Below are positions 16,491 through 25,800 of a stretch of DNA of 46,520 nt, piece after piece. Made by a program: the position numbers and the translations under genes. This stretch comes from Lachnospiraceae bacterium (lineage in GTDB: Bacteria > Bacillota > Clostridia > Lachnospirales > Lachnospiraceae). The first letter of the stretch is position 1; each line of letters starts with the position of its first letter. The stretch lies in NCBI GenBank assembly GCA_014804245.1, contig JAAVAE010000034.1, positions 1-46,520 on the forward strand. The letters are read 5' to 3'. The notes beneath the pieces were generated by a model. That model ran no database searches. It had not been told where the DNA came from and saw only the letters and a list, made by a program, of their open reading frames with translations.

Positions 16491-16527
16491 AGAAAATGTC
16501 TTATTACAAAGGCGCCACATTTGGTTA

Positions 16528-16556
16528 CAAAATCGTTGATTTTGTTGATTTTTTTG
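16528..16556 (+). terminator. Weak A/T-rich terminator after the histidine kinase
   Basis: CAAAATC (16528-16534) and GATTTTG (16538-16544) form a short perfect hairpin with a three-base loop, followed by a T-rich tract. It separates the kinase from the promoter at 16567. Confidence 0.45.
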
Positions 16557-16566
16557 CTAAGGTATC

Positions 16567-16604
16567 TTGCAATCTTCAAATGTGAGTGTTACACTAATAG
16601 TAAC
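16567..16604 (+). promoter_or_regulatory. Promoter of the FliD-like gene with an inverted repeat
   Basis: TTGCAA (16567-16572), 17 bases and TACACT (16590-16595) form a good promoter. GTTAC (16588-16592) and GTAAC (16600-16604) make an inverted repeat over the -10 region that may be a regulator site. Confidence 0.6.
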
Positions 16605-16681
16605 TATAAGGAGTTCTGCGATAGTATATAGCAGATGTGAGGACAAGGAAGTCCATATTTTTATTCAAAGGAGTGATGACA

Positions 16682-17890
16682 ATGGGTATCGGTATTAACG
16701 TAGGTACGAATCAGGATTCTTCTTATCTGTTCCAGAGTCTTTCATCCAGCAGCGGCGGAATGGGAAATCTGAATTTCCTTTCAGATTATGCCAGCATTAA
16801 GAACGGCAGTTACGCCAAGCTTATGAAGACTTATTACGGCACAGTGCAAAATTCAAGCACGGCATCGACCAGCAAGAAATACAGCTCAAACAATGTTCTC
16901 GAGAAAATTCTGGAAGAGAAAAAGAATCCGAAGGTTTCCAAAGATGTGCAAGAGTCAAATGCTAAATTGTCAACGGGGCTTGCAAGCCTGAGTGGTTCTG
17001 TTTCTGCGCTGCAGAGTGACAAAACGTATACGGACACGGCAAATGGACAGAGTGCAGCAGACAAAGTAGTTTCTGCAATGAAAGCTTATGTGAAGGATTA
17101 TAATAGTGTTGTGAGCGCGGCAAAAGGTTCCACACTGACAGGCAAGACGGCATATGTGGCAAATATGATGAGCAGTACGGCTGCAAATGCTGATAAGCTT
17201 GCGGAAATTGGTGTATCAATCAATTCAGATGGGACGATTGAACTGAATGAAGGTAAGCTGAAGGCAGCAGATCTCTCTAAAGTGCAGGAACTGTTTTCAT
17301 CTGACAATATCATGAGTTATGGTTCTAAGGTTGCATCCCGCCTCCAGTTTGCAGGTGCTGCGTCCAGTACAGAGGATACCAGTACGGAGACAAACACTAC
17401 GGCAGCTTCAAGTGCAGCATCCCTCAAGGCAGATGGCAGAGCGCTTGCATCAGATGAATTATACGCAAAGATAAAGGATAAAGATGGCAATGAGACAAAT
17501 CAATATGATGTTGATAAAATTTTTGCCAAGGCAAAGAGCTTTGTAAGTAATTACAACAGTATGTTTAATGCCGCTGAATCCAGTACAAATTCTGGCGTAT
17601 TAGCAAATTTGTCTTACATCAGAGAAAAAACGGCACGCAGTGCGGATGATCTTAAACAGTTTGGAATCAGTGTGGATGAGAAGGGCAGAATGAAGATTGA
17701 TGAGGACACATTCAAGAAATCGGATATGTCCAAGGTACAGGCATTTTTCAAAGACTATGGTTCTTCTATTGCCACCAACGCATCACTTGTAGATTATTAT
17801 ATGACTACACAGGCGAGTGCCGCCGACGGTTATACATCTACCGGAGCATATAATGTACAGGGGAATTCTCAATATACAGATATGATGTAA
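16682..17890 (+). CDS. FliD-like tandem-repeat protein, function unknown
   Basis: This 402-residue protein is rich in Ser, Thr, Ala and Asn and has two similar halves. Each contains a helix (VVSAMKAYVKDYNSVVSAA; IFAKAKSFVSNYNSMFNAA), then a segment ending in a short beta turn (LAEIGVSINSDGTIELNEG; LKQFGISVDEKGRMKIDED), then VQELFSS or VQAFFKD. This resembles the C-terminal region of flagellar caps (FliD), where FVKDYN and GI..NSDGTL..D motifs occur. No flagellar genes are near and no signal peptide is seen. AAAGGAG at 16667-16673 is 8 bases before the ATG at 16682; ATGs at 16637 and 16676 are less well placed. It could be a surface filament or flagellum-associated protein. Confidence 0.75.
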   Translation: MGIGINVGTNQDSSYLFQSLSSSSGGMGNLNFLSDYASIKNGSYAKLMKTYYGTVQNSSTASTSKKYSSNNVLEKILEEKKNPKVSKDVQESNAKLSTGLASLSGSVSALQSDKTYTDTANGQSAADKVVSAMKAYVKDYNSVVSAAKGSTLTGKTAYVANMMSSTAANADKLAEIGVSINSDGTIELNEGKLKAADLSKVQELFSSDNIMSYGSKVASRLQFAGAASSTEDTSTETNTTAASSAASLKADGRALASDELYAKIKDKDGNETNQYDVDKIFAKAKSFVSNYNSMFNAAESSTNSGVLANLSYIREKTARSADDLKQFGISVDEKGRMKIDEDTFKKSDMSKVQAFFKDYGSSIATNASLVDYYMTTQASAADGYTSTGAYNVQGNSQYTDMM

Positions 17891-17940
17891 TCTGTTTAAG
17901 GAAAGACAGAAGCTGACATAAAAAGATTGTAAAGCATAAT

Positions 17941-17985
17941 GTAAGTGCAGTAGAGAAGAAGAGATTCTGCTGCACTTACTTTTTT
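17941..17985 (+). terminator. Strong intrinsic terminator
   Basis: GTAAGTGCAG (17941-17950) is perfectly complementary to CTGCACTTAC (17970-17979), and six T residues follow. It ends the transcript of the FliD-like gene and also overlaps the region before the next ORF. Confidence 0.92.
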
Positions 17986-18032
17986 GCAGTTTAAAAGACA
18001 TGCGGCAGTTTCTGACAGAGGGATGGACTGAT

Positions 18033-18665
18033 ATGGAAAAAATTAATCGTGAAGATATGCTGGAACTGACCAGACGCATGACATTAAAGCGTAACTGTTT
18101 TGACAGGATCGCAGGGGCATATATGGATGAAGAGGGATTTGTGGATGGGACTTTCAACAAACATTTCCAGAAACTTACAGCTAAAGAACAGCAGATCAAT
18201 CTGGATATTGCCAAGGCAATCCCATTTTCAGATACCAACGTGCAGCTGAGGGAGTATGTCTTTAGAGAAGCAGATAGAAAGCAGGGGAGCATGTGGCAGC
18301 TTCTTATGGCATTGAAAGAGTGTGGACTGAAAAATGACGCGATGTTGGATGTTTTCTATGAGGAATTTGGAAGCAAATACCGGATAGATAGCAACTATGC
18401 CGTTTACTTTTTTCATGGAAGTTATGATGTGCCCTTGAAAGCCAGTGACAAAGAAAGTTTGTGGGAATCGGAAGAAGTCTTCCAGTTTCTTATCTGTGCA
18501 ATCTGTCCGGTGAGCGGAGACTATGAGCCGGGGGAACCGGAGTGTGGTTTCCTTTTTCCAGCGTTCAAAGACAGAAGCAGTGATATACATAGAATTGATA
18601 TTTTCAGGAAAGACGGTAAAGCAGTGCATGGGGAGAGGGTGGAAGAAATCCTGTTTTCCCAGTAA
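18033..18665 (+). CDS. DUF4317-like protein
   Basis: This 210-residue soluble protein begins MEKINREDMLELTRRMTLKR followed by NCFDRIAGAYMDEEG, a pattern like the DUF4317 proteins of Clostridia, which start with a short helix and a CIxRIxGCYVD-like segment. The middle has DIAKAIPFSDTNVQLREYVF and the end DIHRIDIFRKDGK. GAGGGA about 9 bases before the ATG at 18033 supports this start over 18000, which lies almost in the terminator. Function is unknown for the family. It shows no membrane segment. It is a lone gene, with no obvious promoter of its own, so it may rely on read-through. Confidence 0.65.
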   Translation: MEKINREDMLELTRRMTLKRNCFDRIAGAYMDEEGFVDGTFNKHFQKLTAKEQQINLDIAKAIPFSDTNVQLREYVFREADRKQGSMWQLLMALKECGLKNDAMLDVFYEEFGSKYRIDSNYAVYFFHGSYDVPLKASDKESLWESEEVFQFLICAICPVSGDYEPGEPECGFLFPAFKDRSSDIHRIDIFRKDGKAVHGERVEEILFSQ

Positions 18666-18786
18666 CATTTCCCGATTCTGTGCGGACTCCTAGGAACACA
18701 TAAAAACTCAAATCTTATACAGACCGATACAAGGATTCAGCAATATTCACAATACCCATCCGCAGAAAAATTGTTTAAAATGTCCT

Positions 18787-18815
18787 TTGAATTATGAAAA
18801 ACGGGGAGATATAAT
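18787..18815 (+). promoter_or_regulatory. Strong promoter of the MATE gene leader
   Basis: TTGAAT (18787-18792), 17 bases and TATAAT (18810-18815). Transcription would start near 18822 and cross a terminator hairpin before reaching the gene at 18929. Confidence 0.75.
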
Positions 18816-18821
18816 ATTATC

Positions 18822-18907
18822 CGGAAATGAATAAAGAGCAATTAACGACACATGTAGCGCATCGCGCGTAAATCTGATTACGGTACAGATGCTGCATGTG
18901 TTTTTTT
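18822..18907 (+). ncRNA. Candidate riboswitch/attenuator leader of the MATE gene, possibly guanidine-IV type
   Basis: The leader between promoter and gene ends in a terminator: ACACATG (18848-18854) pairs with CATGTGT (18895-18901), GCATC (18859-18863) with GATGC (18888-18892), and CGTAA with TTACG near the tip. Seven T residues follow at 18901-18907, and the ribosome site comes only after them. A strong promoter that meets a terminator before its gene indicates transcription attenuation. Known: guanidine-IV (mepA motif) riboswitches precede MATE genes in Clostridia and switch them on. I match by position, gene family and host, not by a verified consensus. A ribosome-independent peptide or other ligand switch is the alternative. 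Confidence 0.55.
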
Positions 18908-18928
18908 GCGCAAAATTAAGGAGGATTT

Positions 18929-20908
18929 ATGGAAAACAATCATTATCTTGGTACAGAAAAAGTCGGTAAACTACTTGGTCAGTTTGCAATTCCGTGTATC
19001 TTTTCGCTCATTATTTCATGCCTTTATAACATTGTGGATCAAATTTTTGTAGGCAATGGTATTGGCTATCTTGGCAACGCAGCCACAGGTGTTATTTTTC
19101 CCATCACTGTTGTAGGATGGGGAATGTCATTGTTTTTTGGAGATGGCGCCGCAGCATATTTAAGTGTATCTCTGGGACGTAATGAGACAGAATCAATCCA
19201 CAGGGGAGTGGGGAATGCTGCTTTGTGTTCTTTTCTTTCCGGTGTGGTTATTATTGCTATCAGCTATCTTTTCGGTGACAGTTTACTGCGGCTGATTGGT
19301 GCAACGGATGCAAATCTTACGATGGCTCATGACTATGGATTCATTATTTATGCTATGATGCCTCTGGCAATGGTGCAGAATACACTGGCATCCATTATCC
19401 GTGCAGACGGAAGCCCACGTTATGCAATGGGGGCAATGCTGGTAGGTGCGGTGATCAACATTATCGGTGATCCGGTTGCTATTTTTGTCCTGCACATGGG
19501 AATCAAAGGCGCTGCATATGCGACCATCCTGGGACAGTTCGTAAGTTTCCTGATCTGTGCGGCTTATCTGCTTAAAAGCAAGACCTTCCATATTTTTGCA
19601 GGAAGCTTTCGTCTGGACTTTTCTCTTTTAAAAGGAATCATGGCACTGGGGACATCCAGCCTTTTGACGCAGTTATCCATTGTGATCATTACAGTAATCA
19701 ATAATGTTCTTCTGGTGCGTTATGGAGCTGTGTCAGCCTATGGGGCAGACATTCCGCTTGCAGCCTTTGTGGTCATTATGAAGCTGTTCCAAATCGTACT
19801 TAATATTGCGATTGGTATTGCTGCCGGTGCACAGCCTATTGTAGGCTACAATTATGGGGCTGGAAAATATGAACGTGTGAAGGAACTGCTGAAACTGATC
19901 ATTACGTGGACGGTTATCGTCTGCCTGGTCTGCACAGTACTGTTTGAGGCAATTCCACAGGTGTTTATCCGTATGTTTGGCGCAGACGGAGAACTATATA
20001 CACAGTTTGCAGTTGCATGTCTGCGGATTTATCTTTCCCTGATTGTATTTACCTGTGTACAGAAGGTTTGTGCAATCTTCCTACAGTCAATCGGTCATGC
20101 CAAGGCGGCAGCACCGCTTTCTGTGCTTCGTGATGTGTTCCTGATCATCTTTTCCTTGATTGTGCCGGTGTTCCTTGGCGTTACCGGTATTTTCTGGGCA
20201 GCGCCCATAGCCGACATTCTTGCGATTGCAATTACGTCAGTTGTTATGGTCAGACTTTGGAAGCAGTTAAGTGTGGTAGATGAGAACAAAGCTGCCAAAA
20301 GTATTTTGCCGGAATATCCGACAAAACCTGGTGTGGTAGTTACAATATCCCGTGAACATGGTTCTGCGGGAAAGTGTATCGGACAGTTGCTTGCCCAAAA
20401 GCTTGGAATTCCATGCTATTACAAAGAAATGATTGCAGTTGCTGCGCAGGAAAGCGGACTGGCTGAAGAATTTATATCCAATCTGAATTCCGATGAAAAT
20501 GCGGTAATGCGTGAATTGTATTTGAGCACAAATGTAGTACAGGATGCGATCACGGCTCAGGACAGGGCAATCCGTAAGATTGCAGATGCAGGTTCCTGTG
20601 TCATCGTAGGCCGTTCTGCGGATTATGTTCTGAGAAATTACAAGAACATTGTACGTATTTTTATCACTGCGCCTAAAGAATACCGTATGAATAAAGTAAT
20701 GGAGATGTACGGGGACAGCAAAGAACAGGCTAAAAAGAGCATTGAACGTTCCGATATGGCACGAAGTTCGTACTATAAGAGCATTACCAATAAAAAATGG
20801 GGTGATTCTCATGGTTATGAACTGTGCGTTGACAGTTCTATAGGAGTGGAAGCGACGGCAGATTTGATTTTGGCTTATGTAAAAACGGCTTCTATATCTG
20901 TTTCGTAG
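18929..20908 (+). CDS. MATE efflux transporter fused to a cytidylate-kinase-like domain
   Basis: This 659-residue protein is a fusion. Residues 1-450 are a 12-helix MATE (MepA-like) pump that exports compounds in exchange for Na+ or H+, starting LGTEKVGKLLGQFAIPCIFS, with GAAAYLSVSLGRNE and the second-half IGIAAGAQPIVGYNYGAGK. From about residue 465 comes a soluble domain like the cytidylate-kinase-like family: VTISREHGSAGKCIGQLLAQ (phosphate loop), LGIPCYYKEMI, then CVIVGRSADYVLRNYKN and RSSYYKSITNKKWGD. Typical MATE proteins stop at 450-470 residues. AGGAGG lies just before the start. The kinase part would sit in the cytoplasm; its substrate is unknown. Expression is likely controlled by the leader at 18822-18907. 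Confidence 0.9.
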   Translation: MENNHYLGTEKVGKLLGQFAIPCIFSLIISCLYNIVDQIFVGNGIGYLGNAATGVIFPITVVGWGMSLFFGDGAAAYLSVSLGRNETESIHRGVGNAALCSFLSGVVIIAISYLFGDSLLRLIGATDANLTMAHDYGFIIYAMMPLAMVQNTLASIIRADGSPRYAMGAMLVGAVINIIGDPVAIFVLHMGIKGAAYATILGQFVSFLICAAYLLKSKTFHIFAGSFRLDFSLLKGIMALGTSSLLTQLSIVIITVINNVLLVRYGAVSAYGADIPLAAFVVIMKLFQIVLNIAIGIAAGAQPIVGYNYGAGKYERVKELLKLIITWTVIVCLVCTVLFEAIPQVFIRMFGADGELYTQFAVACLRIYLSLIVFTCVQKVCAIFLQSIGHAKAAAPLSVLRDVFLIIFSLIVPVFLGVTGIFWAAPIADILAIAITSVVMVRLWKQLSVVDENKAAKSILPEYPTKPGVVVTISREHGSAGKCIGQLLAQKLGIPCYYKEMIAVAAQESGLAEEFISNLNSDENAVMRELYLSTNVVQDAITAQDRAIRKIADAGSCVIVGRSADYVLRNYKNIVRIFITAPKEYRMNKVMEMYGDSKEQAKKSIERSDMARSSYYKSITNKKWGDSHGYELCVDSSIGVEATADLILAYVKTASISVS

Positions 20909-20942
20909 TTTTTTTACAACTGTCTTGCGTACCAAATAAGCA

Positions 20943-20976
20943 ATGCACTCAGGCATAAGTCTGGGTGCATGTTTTT
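20943..20976 (+). terminator. Intrinsic terminator after the MATE fusion gene
   Basis: ATGCACTCAG (20943-20952) pairs with CTGGGTGCAT (20961-20970, one G-T pair), followed by a G and five T residues. Confidence 0.85.
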
Positions 20977-20995
20977 CTGCTTTTTGCTGTTTGAC

Positions 20996-21024
20996 TTGAC
21001 CGCTTAGCGGCTATATCGTATATA
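20996..21024 (+). promoter_or_regulatory. Promoter of the cardiolipin synthase gene
   Basis: TTGACC (20996-21001), 17 bases and TATATA (21019-21024); the spacer contains the small palindrome CCGCTTAGCGG. A TATAAT at 21025-21030 is close by but badly spaced. Confidence 0.5.
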
Positions 21025-21076
21025 TATAATAGAAAAAATACTTTTTAAGGGAAACAAAAGCAGAGAGGTAAATAAG

Positions 21077-22654
21077 ATGCAGACAGATTATAAAAGCAAG
21101 GGGATGCTTCTTCTGAAAAAGGGGCAGAAGGGTATTGTTCACGCCATATTCAGCAGATTCGGACTGATCTTGCTGCTGCTTGTCATACAGGTGTTCATCC
21201 TGTTTGGTATTTTTCAATGGTTTGAGGGATTTCTGCCCCATATTTTCGGCGGGACAGTGCTGCTCACATTTGTTATGGTAGTCTATCTCCTTAACAGTAC
21301 GATGGATCCCACTGCCAAAATCACATGGCTGATTGCAATTATGCTTCTCCCTGTGTTTGGCGTACTGTTATATATATATACGCAGAGTGACATTGGGCAC
21401 AGAGCGTTGAAAAAACGTGTCAGTGAAATTATTGCCAATACGAAAGAGCGCATCCCTCAGGAAGAAGAAGTGATGAAGCAGCTGTCCGAAGAAAACAGAG
21501 GTGTGGCGACGCTGGCACACTATATGCAAAGGAGCGGAGCGCATCCGGTGTATGATAAGACCTCCGTTACTTTTTTCCCGCTGGGGGAGAGTAAGTTTGA
21601 AGAAATGCTGATACAGCTTGAGGCAGCTGAGCACTTTATTTTTATGGAATACTTTATCGTGGACGAAGGACTTATGTGGGGCAGGATACTGGAGATACTT
21701 GCGAGGAAGGCTGCGCAGGGAGTGGAAGTCCGCTTTATGTACGATGGCGCTTGTGAGTTCGCGCTGCTTCCCCACGATTATCCGAAACGGTTAAAGGCTT
21801 TGGGAATCAAGTGCAAAGTGTTCGCGCCCGTATCTCCTTTTGTGTCCACTCATTACAACTACAGGGATCACAGAAAGATCATGGTGATTGACGGGCATAC
21901 CGCTTTTAACGGAGGGGTGAATCTGGCAGATGAATACATCAATCAGACCGTAAGATTCGGACATTGGAAAGACACTGCCGTCATGCTGAAAGGAGAGGCG
22001 GTTAGGAGCTTTACATTGATGTTTCTGCAGATGTGGCAGATTAATGAAAGAGAAGATGATTCAGCACATTTTATATCCTATCCTGCATTTCCGGTAAAAG
22101 AGGCAAAGGGCTTTGTCATTCCCTATGGAGACTGTCCGCTGGATAATGATAAACTTGGTGAAAAGGTATATATGGATATTCTGAACCGGTCTTTAGAGTA
22201 TGTGCATATCATGACGCCGTATCTGATTTTGGATGGAGAGATGGAAACTGCCTTAAAGTTTGCTGCAGAGAGAGGTGTGGAAGTGATACTGATTTTGCCG
22301 GGCATTCCTGACAAGGCAATTCCCTATGCGCTGGCAAAGACACACTATGCTTCTTTACTGGAATCAGGGGTGAAGATTTATGAATACACACCGGGATTTG
22401 TCCATGCGAAGGTATTTGTCAGTGATACAAGGGAAGCGGTAGTCGGAACGATCAATCTGGATTATCGCAGCCTATATCACCATTTTGAATGTGCTTCGTA
22501 TTTGTATGATACGGACTGCATTCCGGAAATCGAGGCGGATTTTCAGGCGACCCTTGCAAAATGCAGGCAGGTTTCTATGGAAACGGTCCGCAAAGAAAAG
22601 TGGCTGGTGAAACTGACGGGACGTTTGATGAAGGCGATTGCTCCGCTTATGTAA
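21077..22654 (+). CDS. cls: Cardiolipin synthase
   Basis: This 525-residue membrane enzyme condenses two phosphatidylglycerols to cardiolipin and glycerol. After a short cytoplasmic start there are two or three hydrophobic segments (residues 25-100, ending TWLIAIMLLPVFGVLLYIYT). Two phospholipase-D HxK motifs follow: HRKIMVID at His265 and HAKVFVSD at His443, each with downstream GGVNLADEY or GTINLDYRS. The length fits the family with an N-terminal extension. GAGAGG lies in front of the ATG. It has its own promoter and ends before a terminator, so it is a single-gene unit. In Clostridia such genes are often multiple, so this need not be the main enzyme. Confidence 0.92.
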   Translation: MQTDYKSKGMLLLKKGQKGIVHAIFSRFGLILLLLVIQVFILFGIFQWFEGFLPHIFGGTVLLTFVMVVYLLNSTMDPTAKITWLIAIMLLPVFGVLLYIYTQSDIGHRALKKRVSEIIANTKERIPQEEEVMKQLSEENRGVATLAHYMQRSGAHPVYDKTSVTFFPLGESKFEEMLIQLEAAEHFIFMEYFIVDEGLMWGRILEILARKAAQGVEVRFMYDGACEFALLPHDYPKRLKALGIKCKVFAPVSPFVSTHYNYRDHRKIMVIDGHTAFNGGVNLADEYINQTVRFGHWKDTAVMLKGEAVRSFTLMFLQMWQINEREDDSAHFISYPAFPVKEAKGFVIPYGDCPLDNDKLGEKVYMDILNRSLEYVHIMTPYLILDGEMETALKFAAERGVEVILILPGIPDKAIPYALAKTHYASLLESGVKIYEYTPGFVHAKVFVSDTREAVVGTINLDYRSLYHHFECASYLYDTDCIPEIEADFQATLAKCRQVSMETVRKEKWLVKLTGRLMKAIAPLM

Positions 22655-22731
22655 AGAGATGTGATACGATATTTCACATAGATACATTTGAAAATAGGGA
22701 TGATAAAATAAGCGGTCTATTATGAAAAAAA

Positions 22732-22764
22732 GGTGCGGCAGAGATGCTCTGTCGTGCCTTTTTT
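22732..22764 (+). terminator. Intrinsic terminator after cardiolipin synthase
   Basis: GGTGCGGCAGAG (22732-22743) pairs over its full length (with three G-T pairs) with CTCTGTCGTGCC (22747-22758), and six T residues follow. Confidence 0.88.
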
Positions 22765-22790
22765 GAATCTTATAAGGGGCGGAGACTGCG

Positions 22791-22819
22791 TTGACTGTGC
22801 TATCCATCCATGTTAAAAT
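22791..22819 (+). promoter_or_regulatory. Promoter of the sensor kinase operon
   Basis: TTGACT (22791-22796), 17 bases, and TAAAAT (22814-22819) preceded by TGT form an extended -10 promoter. It probably drives both hybrid kinases, the methyltransferase and the TPR lipoprotein, which follow closely. Confidence 0.72.
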
Positions 22820-22885
22820 AGTGCATAAGTGAAAAGATTGCTCTGATGCAGAAACGGGAAATCAAAGATTGGGAGGAAGTATTTG

Positions 22886-25800
22886 ATGAAGGCAGCGAAG
22901 AAATCAATACAGGAAGTTTTGTATGTTTTTTGCATGTTAATAGCCATTATCATCTTATTTCAGTGGTACACGACAGAAAATAAACACCGTATTGAGGAAC
23001 GGAACAAAAATTATGCGTCAGATTCAGCGCGCCTGATGGCGGTACACATAGACGAGGAACTGAACAATGCACTTAATCGGATTAATACATATACCTTTTT
23101 CTTAGGAGAAAGTCTTACAGAACCGGCCGGCGCCGTGCATATGCTTAAGACAATTGAGGAACACTCGCAGTTTGATGCTTGTTTGTTTACGGATAAGGAT
23201 GGCAGAAATTATACCTCTGATGGACGGACTTCCGTAGCAGATACGCACGACTATTATGTTAACGGGATAAAGGGAGAAGATGGGATAACGGTTGTATACG
23301 ATTCTGTTTTCTTTGATGAAACAATGATCAGTTTTTATGCGCCTGTGCGATTTGAAGGTGAAATCATAGGGGTGCTCAGAGGTACTTACCTTGCAGAGGA
23401 ATATCTGAAGGATATGCTTTCCACGACCTACTTTGGAGAGCCGGCGGAAGTGTATCTATGTATGCCGAATGGAGAGGTGATTGCAAGCTCTGGAGATCAG
23501 TGCTACACGGGAGATTTACTTGATATACTGACAGAATCCGGTGTGATTGACGCAGGTACGGCGCAGGATGCAAGGGAAGTTTTTACAAGCGGCGAAGAAG
23601 GCGCTTTTGTCTGTGATTCCAACAGTACAACGGATAATATCTGTGTCATGTATCTTCCGGGAAATAATTATGTCCTTGTACAGACCTTCCCGAAGAATGT
23701 AACGCAGAGCATGATCAAAGCTGAAAATCTCGTGGGAATCCGTCTGGAATCCATGATGATCGGATTATTTGTTATTTATATTATCGCGCTGATTATCCGG
23801 GCTGGGAGAGAGAAGAAGCAGCTGGAACAGGAAAACCGGGAGATGGGCTATATCATTGCCGGTGTGGAGACACTGTTTCCGCGTTTTGTTTTGGTTGATT
23901 TTGAAGCAGATACCTATCAGTATCTGGCGGGGACGAGATCAGAGGACAACGCGCTTGCTCCCCAGGGCAGATACGAAGAGTTGTCTCTGTATTTATGCTC
24001 TCTTGTATTAGAAGAAAGTGAGCGTCAGGAACTTGCCGGCTTGATCAGTAAGGATGCAATTATCGAGGCGCTGAAAGAACATGATGATGTGCGTTTTGAA
24101 TGTCATGCGTTGTGTAAGCATCATGCAGAGTGGGAACATATCAATGTGGTCTGCCTCGAAAGAAAGGATGGAAGAGCAAGCAAGGTATTATTTACGCGCC
24201 AGAATATTACAGAGATCAAGGAAAAGGAATTGCGTGTTCAGGCGGAAATAGCGCTTGCAGACCGCAAGGAAAGGCAGTACCGGATCGCAATCACTTCTAA
24301 TGCATTTTGTACGTTTGAGTTCAATCTGACACAGGATCTGATTGAACATGATATTATACGTGTAATAAAAGGAAAAGAGATTTCCCTGCTTGAAAAATCG
24401 GGGCTGAAAGCGCCATGTAAGGCTTCGGAATGTTTTGAAAAATGGAAATCCTTTGTTTTAGAAGAATCCACGGAAGAGTATTGTAAGACGCTGAGTATAG
24501 AGTATTTGAAGGAATGCTTTGAACAGGGTGAAGCGCAAGTAGATGTGGATTATTGGGCACGGATTTCTGACGAAGAACAAATGTGCGTGCGTCAGTCGTT
24601 TATTATGACTCGGGATTATGATACAAATGATATCATGGTCATGGTAGTTTCGAAAGAAATCACGGAGCAGGTCAGGAGGCAGAGAGAACAGACACAGGCA
24701 CTGCAGGATGCACTGATGCAGGCGCAGCATGCCAACAAGGCAAAAACCACATTCCTATCCAATATGTCGCATGATATCCGTACGCCTATGAATGCAATCA
24801 TAGGATTTGCGACGATTGCAGTCAGTCATATCGATAACAAGGAGCAGGTAAACGACTGCCTGCAGAAGGTCCTTTCTTCCAGCAATCATCTTTTAAGTCT
24901 GATCAACGATATTTTGGACATGAGCAGGATTGAGAGCGGAAAAGTGCAGATTAAGGAGCAGGAGTGCAATATTTCCGAGATGATGCACAATCTGGTCAAC
25001 ATCATCCAGCCCCAGGTGAAGGCAAAGCAGCTTGAATTGTTTATTGACACCTTTGATATTGCCAATGAAGATGTGATAGCAGATGCTCTTAAAATGAATC
25101 AGGTATTTATCAACCTTCTGGGCAATGCCGTGAAATATACTCCGGCAGGAGGAACAATCACCTTCCGTATTATGCAGAAGACTACCTTCCGACATGGCTA
25201 TGGCGATTACATTTTCATCGTTAAGGATAACGGTATTGGTATGTCACCGGAGTTCACAGAACATATCTTCGAGCCTTTTGAGCGGGAGATTACCACGACC
25301 CAGAGCGGTATTCAGGGAACAGGGCTGGGTATGGCAATTACGAAAAATATTGTTGATATGATGAACGGTACGATCAGTGTTGAGAGCGAAGTTGGAAAAG
25401 GAAGTGTATTTACGGTAGAACTCAGCCTGAAACTGCAGGATGTAGAAAAAAATGCGGAACAGATCAAGGAACTGGAAGGTTTAAGGGCGCTGGTGGTGGA
25501 TGATGATTTCCATGTCTGTGACAGTGTAAGCAAAATGTTAAAGCAGATTGGCATGCGTGCCGAATGGACGACTTCCGGCAAGGAAGCAGCATACCGCGCA
25601 CAGATTGCCTACGAGGAAGGAGATGCCTATCATACTTATATTGTCGACTGGCAGATGCCTGAAATAAGCGGAGTGGAAACAGCAAAAAGAATCCGCAGTG
25701 TGGTCGGAGATGGTGTGCCTATCATTATTTTAACCGCATATGACTGGACGGATATAGAGGAAGAGGCAAAAGCAGCAGGCATTAATGCCTTTTGTGCAAA

